Below are positions 5,128 through 5,303 of a stretch of 5,303 nt of DNA, one piece after another. The DNA comes from Thermoguttaceae bacterium (GTDB taxonomy: Bacteria; Planctomycetota; Planctomycetia; Pirellulales; Thermoguttaceae): assembly GCA_028695865.1 (NCBI GenBank), contig JAQVID010000291.1, positions 1-5,303 on the forward strand, given 5' to 3'. Position 1 is the first letter of the stretch, and each line of letters opens with the position of its first letter. A program made the position numbers and the translations under genes. The notes under the pieces are model-generated. The model did no database searches. It was not told the DNA's origin and worked only from the letters and a program-made list of their open reading frames with translations.

Positions 5128-5303
5128 TTACCCTGGCGGCCAACCGAAAGACCGCCCGCCCATGACGTGAAAATGAAGGTGAGGCACAGTCTGGCACGCG
5201 TTAGTTCCACAATTACTCACCACACGATAACCGCTTTCGGCAATTCCCAATGAGCGAGCCAGATCGCGTATAACACAGTAAATGTGTCCGATAAGTTCAA
5301 CAT
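5128..5303 (-). CDS. HIT-family nucleotide-binding protein, C-terminal part
   Basis: The last 57 residues of a histidine-triad protein run from the window edge to TAA at 5128-5130. They read VELIGHIYCVIRDLARSLGI, then ESGYRVVSNCGTNACQTVPH and LHFHVMGGRSFGWPPG. The triad HLHFH with the preceding QTVP and the following GGR..GWPPG end match HinT/PKCI-type HIT proteins, which hydrolyse adenosine phosphoramidates and similar nucleotide conjugates. The middle triad His is the expected nucleophile. The N-terminal half, with the fourth conserved His region, lies outside the window. The codon frame at the edge begins at 5301. It precedes the NAD kinase gene by 32 bp. Confidence 0.93.
   Translation of the reverse strand, partial: VELIGHIYCVIRDLARSLGIAESGYRVVSNCGTNACQTVPHLHFHVMGGRSFGWPPG

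Noticed and set aside
5096..5197. Longer NAD kinase starting at 5197
   Set aside because: The added part overlaps the HIT coding end in another frame, and a good Shine-Dalgarno precedes ATG 5095.

Overview
The window looks like a piece of bacterial chromosome of medium GC. It holds two blocks of ordinary genes separated by about 2 kb of repeats, a tRNA gene, a small-gene cluster that looks mobile-element derived, and decayed genes. The protein variants (a NosR/NapH-like polyferredoxin paired with an exported rhodanese, and the forms of the NAD kinase and HIT motifs), together with a tRNA that has no encoded CCA, made me think of Planctomycetota. That is an impression from familiarity and not a demonstrated placement.

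Layout. 1-284: probable tail of an upstream gene and a long leader. 285-779 (+): exported rhodanese-domain protein. 804-2117 (+): membrane-bound NosR/NapH-type 4Fe-4S protein, 24 bp downstream and probably co-transcribed. 2118-2600: no convincing gene, but two tandem arrays and several hairpins. 2615-2642 and 2657-2731: sigma-70-type promoter and tRNA-His(GTG), followed by a terminator-like hairpin at 2749-2792. 2881-3623 (+): a triplicated decamer containing TATAAT, then a chain of very small reading frames ending in a 95-residue protein with a basic GRPKG segment and a likely ribbon-helix-helix domain. One of these frames is cut by an in-frame TAG and another has a good Shine-Dalgarno but ATA where the start should be. 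3661-4164 (-): relics of a staphylococcal-nuclease-like gene and, less surely, an IS200-type transposase. 4214-5095 (-): NAD kinase. 5128-5303 (-): C-terminal part of a HIT-family protein, just upstream of the NAD kinase and probably in the same operon.

How the parts fit. The rhodanese and iron-sulfur protein suggest an envelope redox or sulfur-handling module with unknown partners. The HIT protein and NAD kinase are nucleotide housekeeping genes. The region between is an accessory pocket beside a tRNA gene where mobile DNA seems to have arrived and decayed. I do not see a complete new defence or mobile system. The most noteworthy items are the reconstructable nuclease relic, the amber-interrupted gene ahead of the RHH gene, and the decamer array that could be its operator.
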